Source of the DNA: Thermoplasmatales archaeon BRNA1
GTDB lineage: Archaea; Thermoplasmatota; Thermoplasmata; Methanomassiliicoccales; Methanomethylophilaceae
Direction of reading: 5' to 3'
DNA: 64,000 bases
Assembly: GCA_000350305.1 (NCBI GenBank)
Contig: CP002916.1
Coordinates: forward strand, 1,364,001 to 1,428,000
Of this stretch, positions 1 through 9,444 are shown in pieces. The first letter of the stretch is position 1; each line of letters opens with the position of its first letter. The notes beneath the pieces were generated by a model. It did no database searches and was not told the DNA's origin. It saw only the letters and a list, made by a program, of their open reading frames with translations. The position numbers and the translations under genes are program-made.

Positions 1-2024
<2,024 letters not shown>

Positions 2025-2045
2025 GGTGGATACTGATCACTATGG

Positions 2046-2056
2046 TTAATAAAAGT
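2046..2056 (-). promoter_or_regulatory. TATA-like promoter of glnN
   Basis: Read on the minus strand, this is a CTTTTATTAAC-type box centred about 26 nt before the glnN ATG at 2024. That is the spacing expected for an archaeal leaderless or near-leaderless transcript. Confidence 0.5.
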
Positions 2057-2128
2057 TACTAAAAGTGCCTCATAGAATCAAAAAATCGGTCTAAAAATGA
2101 TGTTTTTAACATTATTTTGGATTATAAT

Positions 2129-2142
2129 TAGACATATGTCTA
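2129..2142. promoter_or_regulatory. Perfect 14-bp palindrome, candidate operator
   Basis: TAGACATATGTCTA is a perfect palindrome in the AT-rich gap between the divergent glnN gene and the SPFH operon. A matching half-site, TTAGACATA, recurs at 2169-2177. It lies upstream of the glnN TATA box, so it could bind a regulator of glnN, of the operon, or of both. No known consensus is recognised. Confidence 0.4.
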
Positions 2143-2218
2143 TTATTTACACTTCAAATTCCAGATTATTAGACATAAGAACAGGCCGTCCCCTCCCGGA
2201 AGGGCGTATTCTACATAC

Positions 2219-2330
2219 TCTCTATAACATAACAGAGGTAAAATAGTCAGTACACCCATACATGGAAGTCAAAAACGTGTCTCCGCCACCACAGACGGGA
2301 GACGACCGTCCTGTCTCTGACGGGACAAAA
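2219..2330 (+). ncRNA. Candidate structured leader or small RNA upstream of the SPFH operon
   Basis: A TATA-like box, CTCTATAACAT (about 2219-2229), is followed by two consecutive hairpins. The first pairs GTCTCC (2279-2284) with GGAGAC (2298-2303). The second pairs GTCCTGTC (2308-2315) with GACGGGAC (2319-2326) across a TCT triloop, giving 8 bp with one wobble. A second TATA-like TTAAAA at about 2405-2410 would start a short mRNA just before the first operon gene. The hairpins could therefore be a long 5' leader from a distal promoter, or a separate small RNA. No known riboswitch class is recognised. Confidence 0.3.
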
Positions 2331-2452
2331 TGGAAACACGCCGACAAATCGCATCCGAAAAGAATGTGCCAGAGTACGACGGAACCATCCATTCGGGGAC
2401 ACACTTAAAAACAGAAATCCGATAGACCGAAACAATCACAGGGGGAATCCAA

Positions 2453-3370
2453 ACGGGACTTCTGATCAAAAGCGGAGAAGAACTCTACAATCTCGGAGTA
2501 GACCTGATCTCCAGGAAGGACTTCAATACGGCCCACGAAAAGTTCCAGGCCGCCGTGCAGAAGGGATGCAAGAATGCGGACATGGCCAATGTCTACATGA
2601 GGCTCATCGAGATGCACAACAACCGCGGCAGCATCAGCGCCTACCAGAACCTGAGGCTGGCTCTCAGCAAACTGAGCGAGCCCACGTTCAAGTTCGGACT
2701 GACAACCGTCGAGGTGGCCACCCTCGACCAGGAGGCGGACCTCGATATCCAGGAGATCCGCGCGTTCGACATGTCCGATTCCGACTACATGAACAAGGGA
2801 CAGGCGCTCATCGAGGTCGCCAGCGGATTCGCGTCCGTGGTCGGAGACAACCCCATCAGGCTCCAGGAGATGTTCAAGGGGACCAACGAGTTCAACGGAA
2901 CCAAAGAGAGCCTCATCCTCCAGGCCTGCGCGTACGAGGTCATGGGGAAGGGAATCGCCATGGTCAAGCCCAAGCAGGCATCCGAGTACCTGCAGATGGC
3001 ATACAACTTCCGCCGCCAGATCGGCGACTCGGGCGAGGAGGACCTCCGCCTGATGAAGATGTACGCCAACAGCGCCAAGTGCTGGATCTGCGGACGTCCC
3101 GTCGCAGGAGAGTCCCTCCACTTCGTCGCCGTCAAGTCCAGGATCACCCCCATGTTCCAAGAGGCCGAGAACAACGAGGGAGTCAAATCCACCTCCGAGG
3201 GATTCGGCGAGATCTACATGTGCATGCCCTGTTACACCTCGATCTCCAACCGCGCCGACCAGATCGCCAGAGGATACCACAACACCGCAATGAACGAGAT
3301 CCGCGCGGCCGAGGCGAGGCTCCAGGCGCAGATTAACAGCCTCAGGTGCAGTATCAACAGCATAAGGTGA
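2453..3370 (+). CDS. TPR-like helical protein with C-terminal treble-clef-type zinc site (operon gene 1)
   Basis: No known function. The first half has TPR/Sel1-like helical repeats. A zinc site follows: CWIC near residue 222 pairs with CMPC near 272, and the last 40 residues are helical. The earliest ordinary start in frame is GTG at 2555, but TPR-like coding sequence clearly continues upstream to about 2453. Between the stop at 2423 and that GTG there is no ATG, GTG or TTG. An ACG at 2453 sits 7 nt after a GGGGG Shine-Dalgarno core (2441-2445) and gives a 305-residue product beginning Met-Gly-Leu-Leu-Ile-Lys, so I place the start there tentatively. CTG at 2462 is an alternative. It is the first gene of a five-gene operon, and the next ATG is 6 nt after its stop. 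Confidence 0.75.
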   Translation, partial: TGLLIKSGEELYNLGVDLISRKDFNTAHEKFQAAVQKGCKNADMANVYMRLIEMHNNRGSISAYQNLRLALSKLSEPTFKFGLTTVEVATLDQEADLDIQEIRAFDMSDSDYMNKGQALIEVASGFASVVGDNPIRLQEMFKGTNEFNGTKESLILQACAYEVMGKGIAMVKPKQASEYLQMAYNFRRQIGDSGEEDLRLMKMYANSAKCWICGRPVAGESLHFVAVKSRITPMFQEAENNEGVKSTSEGFGEIYMCMPCYTSISNRADQIARGYHNTAMNEIRAAEARLQAQINSLRCSINSIR

Positions 3371-3375
3371 GACGA

Positions 3376-4926
3376 ATGGTAGGCGATATCCCCGATATGG
3401 TCGAACTGCGCTGCAAGTACTGCGGTGCCCCCCTCCCCGCAGATGACGTCAAGAGCGATGCCCCCTACATCACGTGCCCCAGCTGCGGTACCACCCAGCA
3501 GAAGATCGATGCGAAGGAGTACCTCGCCCAGATGATGGGACAGGTCCGCTCGTGGGTGAACAAGGCCATCCCCGGAGGGATGGCGGTCGCCAACAGCACC
3601 AGCGTCGACAGCGTGGCGCGTTACAACATCTTCATGACCAGCGTCAAGCCGAAGGTCGAGCAGGAGTTCGGGAACTACAAGTTCGGACTTGTCTCCATGC
3701 TCTCCCACACCATGATGGTCATGCCCTTCGCCGTGGACACCACCCTCAACCCCGCCCACAAATCGGAGGATGCCTTCTCGTTCTGCGAGAAACTCAACCA
3801 GGTCAGGCCCCTGGCAGTCGATCCCGAGACCATCGGCATCATGCAGGAGTACACCGGCGCCACCAACGCTTACGCAGTGCTCATCAACAACTCCAAGCTC
3901 CTGAAGGAGGACAAGCCGGGGCGCTACGTCATCATGTGCAACAACTTCACCAGCGCGGCCGACGACTTCTCGAGGATCGAGGGCTACCAGCCCGCGGCCG
4001 ACCGCTTCACCGCGCTCGCCACCATGGCGACCGGCTGCGACCAGCTCATCAACGGGGACTTCCCCAGCGCCATCAGCAACTTCGAGGCGGCCAAGAAGAA
4101 GCTCCTCGAGTGCCAGTCCAAGCTCTTCGGCAACCTGAAGGTCGCCATCATGGGACAGGCCGTGAAAATGGAGATCAAGCAGTGCGACACCCTGAACAAC
4201 CTCTGCACCTACGTCAACTCCATGGGAGGGACCAGAGAGGTCTTCGACGCGATCAGCAAGATCTTCTCGTTCCAGTACCCCAGCTCGGGGGAGTGGGCGT
4301 TCTTCTTCAAGAACGACGGACGCCTCCTCGAGATACTCGAGGACATGTCCGCCGTGGTCAAGGCCAGGTCCGGGGTCGGCACCCTGCCGATCACCTCCGG
4401 CGACGGGGACATCCTCGTCCCTTACTGGCACGTTGCCATGAACTACAGCTTCCAGACCGGTGCCATGTGGAAGAAGAAGGCCGTGGAGGTCCACGAGGAC
4501 CTTCTCGTGGCGGCGGACTTCACCGCAGACCCCGGATGCCTGAACGATCCCCGTTCCGCCGTTACCGACATCTTCAGCGTGAAGGCGAAGAACGGGATGT
4601 TCGCCGGACTCACCGGGTCCGAGACCAGCATCAGCTCGGGGGAGGGCATGGGACAGATCTACAAATCCGCGGCCCCCAACGGGACCTCGGGAAGGAAGGT
4701 CGTGATCCCGCTCAGCACCAAGAAGGAGGCCGAGCACCTGGTGGAGAAGTACGTGGCCATAGTGGCCGCGGGAGAGGACAAGCTCAAGCTCAGCAACCCG
4801 GACGTGGACGGGCTCGTCTACGTCCCCTACAGGATCAACGGCAACAGCCTGGACGTCAGCGGTCACAGCAACCTCGTGCCCGCGAGGACCAGGAGAGCCG
4901 ACCTCAGCAAACTCATCATACTCTGA
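3376..4926 (+). CDS. N-terminal zinc-ribbon protein, YdjG-like (operon gene 2)
   Basis: The product has 516 residues. The N-terminus is a zinc ribbon with C13, C16, C34 and C37 (CKYC...CPSC), followed by a long mixed domain with no membrane segment. It includes an aromatic LVPYWHVAM stretch near residue 356, which recalls the pattern seen in TFIIB-type zinc-ribbon proteins encoded beside SPFH genes, such as Bacillus YdjG (resemblance by eye only). ATG 3376 is chosen because AAGGTGAG lies just upstream and it follows the previous stop by 5 nt. A GTG at 3346 would overlap the previous gene. Its role is probably as a soluble partner of the SPFH protein encoded by gene 5 of this operon (inference from context). 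Confidence 0.85.
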   Translation: MVGDIPDMVELRCKYCGAPLPADDVKSDAPYITCPSCGTTQQKIDAKEYLAQMMGQVRSWVNKAIPGGMAVANSTSVDSVARYNIFMTSVKPKVEQEFGNYKFGLVSMLSHTMMVMPFAVDTTLNPAHKSEDAFSFCEKLNQVRPLAVDPETIGIMQEYTGATNAYAVLINNSKLLKEDKPGRYVIMCNNFTSAADDFSRIEGYQPAADRFTALATMATGCDQLINGDFPSAISNFEAAKKKLLECQSKLFGNLKVAIMGQAVKMEIKQCDTLNNLCTYVNSMGGTREVFDAISKIFSFQYPSSGEWAFFFKNDGRLLEILEDMSAVVKARSGVGTLPITSGDGDILVPYWHVAMNYSFQTGAMWKKKAVEVHEDLLVAADFTADPGCLNDPRSAVTDIFSVKAKNGMFAGLTGSETSISSGEGMGQIYKSAAPNGTSGRKVVIPLSTKKEAEHLVEKYVAIVAAGEDKLKLSNPDVDGLVYVPYRINGNSLDVSGHSNLVPARTRRADLSKLIIL

Positions 4927-4943
4927 AAAAGGAAGGAATGGAA

Positions 4944-5327
4944 ATGGTAGACAACAAGGGGAACGCGTACAGGACGCGCCAGCTCGTCATTGTCTTCTGC
5001 GTGCTGATCGGACTCGCATTGGCACTTCTGGCATGGGGAGCCGCAGGACTGTCGGCCTTGGCCGCGGTCGGGGTGTTCCTGATCATATTCGGAGGGGCGG
5101 TCGTTGCCGTCGGAAGCACTTTCAGCAGCAAACCCGACAAGTTCGGACCGTCCGAACAGATGTACAGGGTGTCGGTCGGTCTGGTCATACTGCTCATCGG
5201 AGTTGTCATGGTCATGACCCTCGCCGACGTATCGTGGTACGTCTACGTCGCTATCCTGATCATCGGAATCGCCGTCATCGGACTGGCGACCGGGCTCATC
5301 AACAGCCGCAACATCACCAACGAATGA
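4944..5327 (+). CDS. Small four-helix membrane protein (operon gene 3)
   Basis: A 127-residue protein of unknown function with four clear hydrophobic segments (about residues 14-34, 36-56, 76-94 and 98-118). The hydrophilic loop between helices 2 and 3 contains FSSKPDKFGPSEQMY. ATG 4944 is preferred over ATG 4938 because the GGAAGG Shine-Dalgarno sequence at 4931-4936 is then correctly spaced. It is the only integral membrane protein of the operon, so it is the likely membrane anchor for the zinc-ribbon, helical and SPFH proteins encoded around it. It occupies the place that the membrane protein YdjH has in the Bacillus ydjFGHI cluster (positional analogy, not homology). Confidence 0.85.
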   Translation: MVDNKGNAYRTRQLVIVFCVLIGLALALLAWGAAGLSALAAVGVFLIIFGGAVVAVGSTFSSKPDKFGPSEQMYRVSVGLVILLIGVVMVMTLADVSWYVYVAILIIGIAVIGLATGLINSRNITNE

Positions 5328-5336
5328 GGGACAGAA

Positions 5337-5879
5337 ATGGCAAACGCAGTCGAATCAAGTGTCGAGTCCTCCATGGCGAGGAACCGCTCGCTCATCGAGC
5401 GCATCGGCCTCTACATCCCCTTCTACAGGGGATACAAACAGAAGAACCTCCGCAGGGACGAGGACAGGGCCATCAGGAATCTCATCGCCCAGGTCCTGGA
5501 CCGCGCGAAGGTGGACCTCAAGAACGCCGAAAGGGCAACCGTGGGGGACCTCCAGGCGATGAGGGACAACGAGAGGATACTCTCCAAGGTGGACCGCTAC
5601 TACTCCGACGTGAAGAAGGCGGTCAACGGATACAGCGGGTTCCACGACTCCGTCAAGATCCTGGAGACCGAGCTCGATGCCCTCATCGAGTGGGACGCCA
5701 AGCTCATCGACGACGTGGAGAGGCTCAAGAGTCAGACCGAGCAGATGTCCGCAGACGCGGATGCGGGCGACTCCATCGCCACCGACATGAAGATCGTGGA
5801 GAGGATCATCGACGACCTCATCGACAACTACCGCCAGAGGGAGAATGTCATGAGGGGCTTCGTGGAGTCCGCGGAGTGA
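5337..5879 (+). CDS. Helical, charged protein of SPFH operon (operon gene 4)
   Basis: A 180-residue soluble protein predicted to be almost entirely helical, with long charged heptad-like stretches. An N-terminal amphipathic or aromatic patch, IGLYIPFYRGYKQKNLRR (about residues 22-39), could bind membranes. No enzyme motif is visible. Length, helicity and the N-terminal patch recall PspA/ESCRT-III-type membrane-remodelling proteins, but I see no sequence similarity that proves it. ATG 5337 follows the previous stop by 9 nt. The operon partners are a small membrane protein upstream and an SPFH protein 15 nt downstream. Confidence 0.8.
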   Translation: MANAVESSVESSMARNRSLIERIGLYIPFYRGYKQKNLRRDEDRAIRNLIAQVLDRAKVDLKNAERATVGDLQAMRDNERILSKVDRYYSDVKKAVNGYSGFHDSVKILETELDALIEWDAKLIDDVERLKSQTEQMSADADAGDSIATDMKIVERIIDDLIDNYRQRENVMRGFVESAE

Positions 5880-5894
5880 ACGTGAGGGATAGAA

Positions 5895-7004
5895 ATGGCA
5901 GAGAAGAAAGACAATGTGGTCACCTGGATGAACCAGGGGCCCGACGACATCATCTACATGTCCGGGGACACCGAGCTCAGGACCCTTTCGCAGGTCGTCG
6001 TCCCCGAGCACGCCGTCGCCCTGTTCATCAGGGACGGACAGCTCCAGGGAACGCTCGAGCCCGGAAGGCACATGATCACCAGCGCGAACATCCCGTGGCT
6101 CACCAAGCTCTACAACCTGGCCCTCGGATACCGCGACAACCCGTTCAAGGTCTGGATCGTCTACATCTCCCTGAAGATGTTCAACGGGAAATGGGGCATC
6201 CGCGGCATGATTAGGGCCGCCAAGGACTACGAGGTCCCCATCACCCTGATGGCCAACGGTGACTTCCAGTTCCGCATCAGCGACGTGGCCGTGTTCTACA
6301 CCCAGGTCCTGGGAGGAATGAAGAACTACTCCACCGGCAACGTTAACGACTTCATGAGGAGCTTCATCGCCGAGCAGATCACCCAGCAGATGAACAACCA
6401 GTACTACATGGACTTGATGCAGAACCTGGAGAAGTCCTCCACCACCACCAAGATCCTCATCGACCCCTACTTCCAGCAGAGGGGTATCGAGCTCCTCTCG
6501 CTCAAGATTGTCCAGGCCTCCACCACCAAGGAGGAGCAGGACAAGATCTTCGACTACCTCCAGTTCAGCAGCAAGAACGGAGAGGCCTACAAGAAGTACG
6601 AGGTCATGAACAACATGGCAGACGCCATCGGGGAGTCCCAGGGAGGGGCGGCCACCGGAACCGGCATGCTCCTGTTCCCCCAGATGTACCAGAGCCTGAA
6701 CCAGCAGCCGGTCAACGGCGTGCAGCAGGGCCAGCAGCAGGCACAGCAGGTCATGTGCCCGTACTGCGGAGGACTGAACCCCTACCCGTACAACTTCTGC
6801 GGAAAGTGCGGAAAGCCCTCCCCCATGCAGCAACAGCAGATGCAGCAGCAACAGCCCGCTCCCCAGGCTGCCCCCGCCGCCGCACCCGCAGGCGGAGCGG
6901 CGGCCGGCGGATCCTTCAAGATCTGCCCGTACTGCGGACAGGACCTGTCCGGTCTGAAAAAGACCCCCAAGTTCTGCCCCTACTGCGCCGAAGAGCTCCA
7001 GTGA
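5895..7004 (+). CDS. SPFH-domain protein with two C-terminal zinc ribbons, YdjI-like (operon gene 5)
   Basis: A 369-residue protein. The N-terminal 220 residues form an SPFH/band-7 domain of the YdjI ('virion core protein-like') subgroup: the LEPGRHMITSANIPWL segment near residues 54-69 is typical. A helical region follows, then a Gln-rich linker, a zinc ribbon (CPYC near residue 287, CGKC near 300), an Ala/Pro/Gly linker and a second zinc ribbon (CPYC near 344, CPYC near 361). SPFH proteins form large oligomeric scaffolds on membranes, and in Bacillus YdjI recruits PspA (family knowledge). Here the zinc ribbons probably dock partners from the same operon. A strong hairpin terminator follows the stop. 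Confidence 0.88.
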   Translation: MAEKKDNVVTWMNQGPDDIIYMSGDTELRTLSQVVVPEHAVALFIRDGQLQGTLEPGRHMITSANIPWLTKLYNLALGYRDNPFKVWIVYISLKMFNGKWGIRGMIRAAKDYEVPITLMANGDFQFRISDVAVFYTQVLGGMKNYSTGNVNDFMRSFIAEQITQQMNNQYYMDLMQNLEKSSTTTKILIDPYFQQRGIELLSLKIVQASTTKEEQDKIFDYLQFSSKNGEAYKKYEVMNNMADAIGESQGGAATGTGMLLFPQMYQSLNQQPVNGVQQGQQQAQQVMCPYCGGLNPYPYNFCGKCGKPSPMQQQQMQQQQPAPQAAPAAAPAGGAAAGGSFKICPYCGQDLSGLKKTPKFCPYCAEELQ

Positions 7005-7013
7005 ACATCCTTA

Positions 7014-7039
7014 CCGGCCCTCCGGGGCCGGACACTTTT
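7014..7039 (+). terminator. Hairpin terminator of SPFH operon
   Basis: CCGGCCC (7014-7020) pairs with GGGCCGG (7025-7031), followed by TTTT at 7036-7039. It separates the five-gene operon from the esterase gene. Confidence 0.6.
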
Positions 7040-7046
7040 CGATAAC

Positions 7047-7724
7047 ATGGAGACCATAACCGCGGAAGGCACCGAATGCATAGTCGCGCATGAGGGCTCC
7101 CCCCGTGCGCTCATCGTCCAGCCCACCGGCACCTTCGAGATGGACATCATCCCCGATATGCTGGAGGATCTGAGATCCTGCGGGATCGGTTTCGCGTACG
7201 CAGCCCCGGTCATCCCGGATTGGGACAGTCGGTTATCCCCCTGGAACGCACCCCAGCCCAGAGGCACGGTCCCCTTCGGGGACGGCGCCCCCGAGACCCT
7301 GAAGATGATAGAGAGAACGGTGATCCCCGCCGCGAAGGAGAGGATGGGACTGGGGGACACCCCCGTCGTCATCGGCGGCTATTCCCTGTCCGGGCTGTTC
7401 TCCCTTTGGGCGGGAACGATGTCTGGCACTTTCGATATCTGCGTCGGATGCTCCCCATCCACATGGTTCAAAGGATGGACGGACCACGCGAAGAAGAGCG
7501 CATGGATCGCACGCGCGGTCTACCTCAGCCTCGGCGACACCGAGCACCAGACCAGGAACTCCATCCTCTCCAGGGCGAAGGAATGCATCGAGGAGACGTA
7601 CGGCATCCTCCGGGAACGTGGGGTCGAAACCGTCCTGGAATGGAACACGGGCGGGCATTTCTCCGACCCGGGGAAGAGGGTCGCCAGGGGATTCGCCTGG
7701 GCATTGGAGCGCTGCAATCATTGA
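7047..7724 (+). CDS. Putative alpha/beta-hydrolase (esterase-like)
   Basis: A 225-residue soluble protein. A nucleophile elbow reads GGYSLSG (residues 110-116), with S113 the likely catalytic serine. A conserved GGHF near the C-terminus could supply the histidine, and LGDTEH the acid. The overall pattern resembles esterase D/feruloyl-esterase-like hydrolases, but the elbow is GxSxSG rather than the usual GxSxGG. The substrate is unknown. The start at 7047 has no clear Shine-Dalgarno sequence. It is followed closely by an inositol-monophosphatase-family gene and may be co-transcribed with it. Confidence 0.7.
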   Translation: METITAEGTECIVAHEGSPRALIVQPTGTFEMDIIPDMLEDLRSCGIGFAYAAPVIPDWDSRLSPWNAPQPRGTVPFGDGAPETLKMIERTVIPAAKERMGLGDTPVVIGGYSLSGLFSLWAGTMSGTFDICVGCSPSTWFKGWTDHAKKSAWIARAVYLSLGDTEHQTRNSILSRAKECIEETYGILRERGVETVLEWNTGGHFSDPGKRVARGFAWALERCNH

Positions 7725-7744
7725 TATCCGTTGAAGGAATCCGC

Positions 7745-8548
7745 ATGCCGATGGAAAGAATCCTCTCCGAAGTGATATCCCTGGCCGAACAGGCGGGAAA
7801 CATGATGCTCGACGATTCCGGGATCACCGTTGAGAATAAGGCTACCAAGGAGAACTACGTAACTTCCATGGATGTGAAGATCGAAGGATTCCTCCGCGAG
7901 AAGCTCACCTCCCTGATCCCCGGATCGTTCTTCCTCGGGGAGGAGGGAGATCCCGTCTCTGAGGGCGAGAAGGAGTACATGTGGATCGTGGATCCCATCG
8001 ACGGAACTGCGAACTTCGCACGCGGCATCCGCATGAGTGTTGTCTCCATAGGTCTGGCACATTTCGGGGAACTTGTTTTGGGAGTGGTCCGCCACCCCCA
8101 CCTCGGCGAGACCTACAGCGCCGTGAAGGGCAACGGGGCGTTCCTCAACGGCGAACCCATCCATGTCTCCGACCGCACCAAGGAGCACTGCATGGTGTCC
8201 CTCGCCTGGTCCACATACAACAAGAAGCTCGCACCCATGTGCTTCGAGGTCTCTCAGCGCCTCTACGGTGTCTGCGAGGACCTGCGCAGGATCGGCACCG
8301 CCGCATACGAGCTCTGCCAGGTCGCGAAGGGTTCCGAAGACATGCTCTTCGAGATCCGCCTCGCCCCGTGGGATTATGCCGGCGCCGCGGTAATCCTCAG
8401 GGAAGCGGGAGGAGTCATCTCCTCCGTTGACGGCGACGTGAGCCTCACTCATTCCTGCACCGTGATGGCCGCCAACACCGCCGGGAACCATGAGTTCCTG
8501 AGCTCGGTAGTGAAGGACGTGCTCGAGAATTTCAGGGTCACCGAGTGA
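7745..8548 (+). CDS. suhB: Inositol-monophosphatase family phosphatase
   Basis: A 267-residue Mg-dependent sugar phosphatase of the IMPase/FBPase superfamily. Metal-binding motifs are intact: GEEGD (residues 65-69), DPIDGT (83-88) and WDYAGA near 212. Archaeal members often hydrolyse both inositol-1-phosphate and fructose-1,6-bisphosphate, and sequence alone does not settle which applies here. ATG 7745 has GAAGGA six nt upstream, and a second in-frame ATG at 7751 is less likely. It lies 20 nt after the esterase stop, so the two are probably one transcript. Confidence 0.88.
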   Translation: MPMERILSEVISLAEQAGNMMLDDSGITVENKATKENYVTSMDVKIEGFLREKLTSLIPGSFFLGEEGDPVSEGEKEYMWIVDPIDGTANFARGIRMSVVSIGLAHFGELVLGVVRHPHLGETYSAVKGNGAFLNGEPIHVSDRTKEHCMVSLAWSTYNKKLAPMCFEVSQRLYGVCEDLRRIGTAAYELCQVAKGSEDMLFEIRLAPWDYAGAAVILREAGGVISSVDGDVSLTHSCTVMAANTAGNHEFLSSVVKDVLENFRVTE

Positions 8549-8610
8549 TTCTGCATCATCATTCCGACAGCGAAAGCTATGATTCCATTTTCTTTGATAT
8601 CAAATAATCG

Positions 8611-8629
8611 TACTACGAATTTCGTAGTA
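8611..8629. promoter_or_regulatory. 9-bp inverted repeat, candidate operator or hairpin
   Basis: TACTACGAA (8611-8619) and TTCGTAGTA (8621-8629) are perfect inverted copies around one central base. The repeat lies about 30 bp upstream of the TATA box at 8659-8668. That places it as a possible regulator site for the candidate RNA gene downstream, or alternatively as the end of the upstream transcript. Confidence 0.4.
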
Positions 8630-8658
8630 AAACACGGAATTCGATACGATAACCGAAC

Positions 8659-8668
8659 CTCTATATAC
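8659..8668 (+). promoter_or_regulatory. TATA box of candidate structured RNA
   Basis: CTCTATATACTA matches a strong archaeal TATA box. The predicted start of transcription about 25 nt downstream falls at about 8690, just before the folded region. Confidence 0.5.
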
Positions 8669-8689
8669 TAAAAGTGTCATTGATAGAAC

Positions 8690-8875
8690 AAGGAGGCGAG
8701 TGTCAATCGGGAAACGTAATACGATGGAATTCCGCGCAGTGAGACTGGAAGTTGCGGAGTTCGGATCCAAAAGCGGAGACAGGCTGGATTGGCACTCCTG
8801 AGGAAAACCGAACCGCTTCGGCTGATCCCCCGTCCCGGAAGGGCGCGCGGCCAAACTCATTCTCCTCACTTTTTA
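8690..8875 (+). ncRNA. Candidate structured non-coding RNA, family unknown
   Basis: The 353-base gap between suhB and apt has no good reading frame but folds well by eye. Domain 1 is closed by GAGTGTCAATC (8698-8708) with GATTGGCACTC (8787-8797), 11 bp with one wobble. Inside it, AATTCCGC (8728-8735) pairs with GCGGAGTT (8754-8761), capped by CAGT-GAG-ACTG (8737-8747). Domain 2 is closed by TGAGGA (8799-8804) with TCCTCA (8863-8868). It contains CCGAA-CCGC-TTCGG (8808-8821) and a CCC-GGAA-GGG GNRA hairpin (8834-8843). A T-run (8871-8875) follows and could terminate it. It has its own TATA box. I do not recognise SRP, RNase P or guide-RNA signatures. Confidence 0.5.
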
Positions 8876-8879
8876 TTAA
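8871..8879 (+). promoter_or_regulatory. TATA-like box of apt
   Basis: TTTTTATTA is centred about 27 nt before ATG 8902. This supports a leaderless apt mRNA starting at 8902 rather than at the in-frame ATG 8887. Confidence 0.5.
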
Positions 8880-8901
8880 GAGTCAAATGTATTCGGACCC
8901 C

Positions 8902-9432
8902 ATGGCTAAGAAGCTTGAGGATTACGTAACCAGCATCCCCGACTACCCTAAGAAGGGAGTCCTTTTCAGGGACATCACCACCATCATCGACAGCCCCGAA
9001 GGATTACACATGGCCGTAGACGGCCTCGCCGAAAAGCTCAAAGGCGTCGACTTCGACCTCGTCATCGGAACCGAGGCGAGGGGATTCGTCTTCGGAGCGC
9101 CCGTCGCCTACATCATGAACAAAGGATTCGTCCTCGCCAGGAAGAAGGGTAAGCTCCCCAGGGAGACAGTCTCCGAGACCTACGACCTGGAGTACGGCAG
9201 CGCCACCCTCGAGATGCACAAGGACTCCATCAAGCCCGGACAGAAGGTCGTCATCGTCGACGACCTGATCGCCACCGGCGGAACCACCAAAGCAGTCATC
9301 AACCTCATCGAGAAGCTCGGCGGAAAGGTCGAGAAGATCGTCTTCGTCATGGAGCTTGCGGGATTCGATGCCCGCAACAAGACCCTCAAGGGCTACGACG
9401 TCGACGCTCTCCTGTCTTACCCCGGACTCTGA
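8902..9432 (+). CDS. apt: Adenine phosphoribosyltransferase
   Basis: Purine salvage enzyme that converts adenine and PRPP to AMP. The 176-residue product has the PRPP-binding loop VVIVDDLIATGGTT (about residues 116-129) and the family N-terminus with KKGVLFRDITT. It is of normal length for APRT. ATG 8902 is chosen over ATG 8887 because of TATA spacing and family length. A strong T-rich terminator follows. Confidence 0.93.
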   Translation: MAKKLEDYVTSIPDYPKKGVLFRDITTIIDSPEGLHMAVDGLAEKLKGVDFDLVIGTEARGFVFGAPVAYIMNKGFVLARKKGKLPRETVSETYDLEYGSATLEMHKDSIKPGQKVVIVDDLIATGGTTKAVINLIEKLGGKVEKIVFVMELAGFDARNKTLKGYDVDALLSYPGL

Positions 9433-9444
9433 AACATTCATTCA

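Noticed and set aside
2262-2408. 48-codon frame from ATG 2262 upstream of the SPFH operon
   Set aside because: Composition is random-looking, it has no Shine-Dalgarno sequence, and it spans the RNA hairpins at 2279-2326. Not a credible gene.
8754-8775. tRNA-like T-loop (GTTCGGATCC) in the candidate RNA
   Set aside because: No matching acceptor, D-arm or anticodon arm can be built around it.
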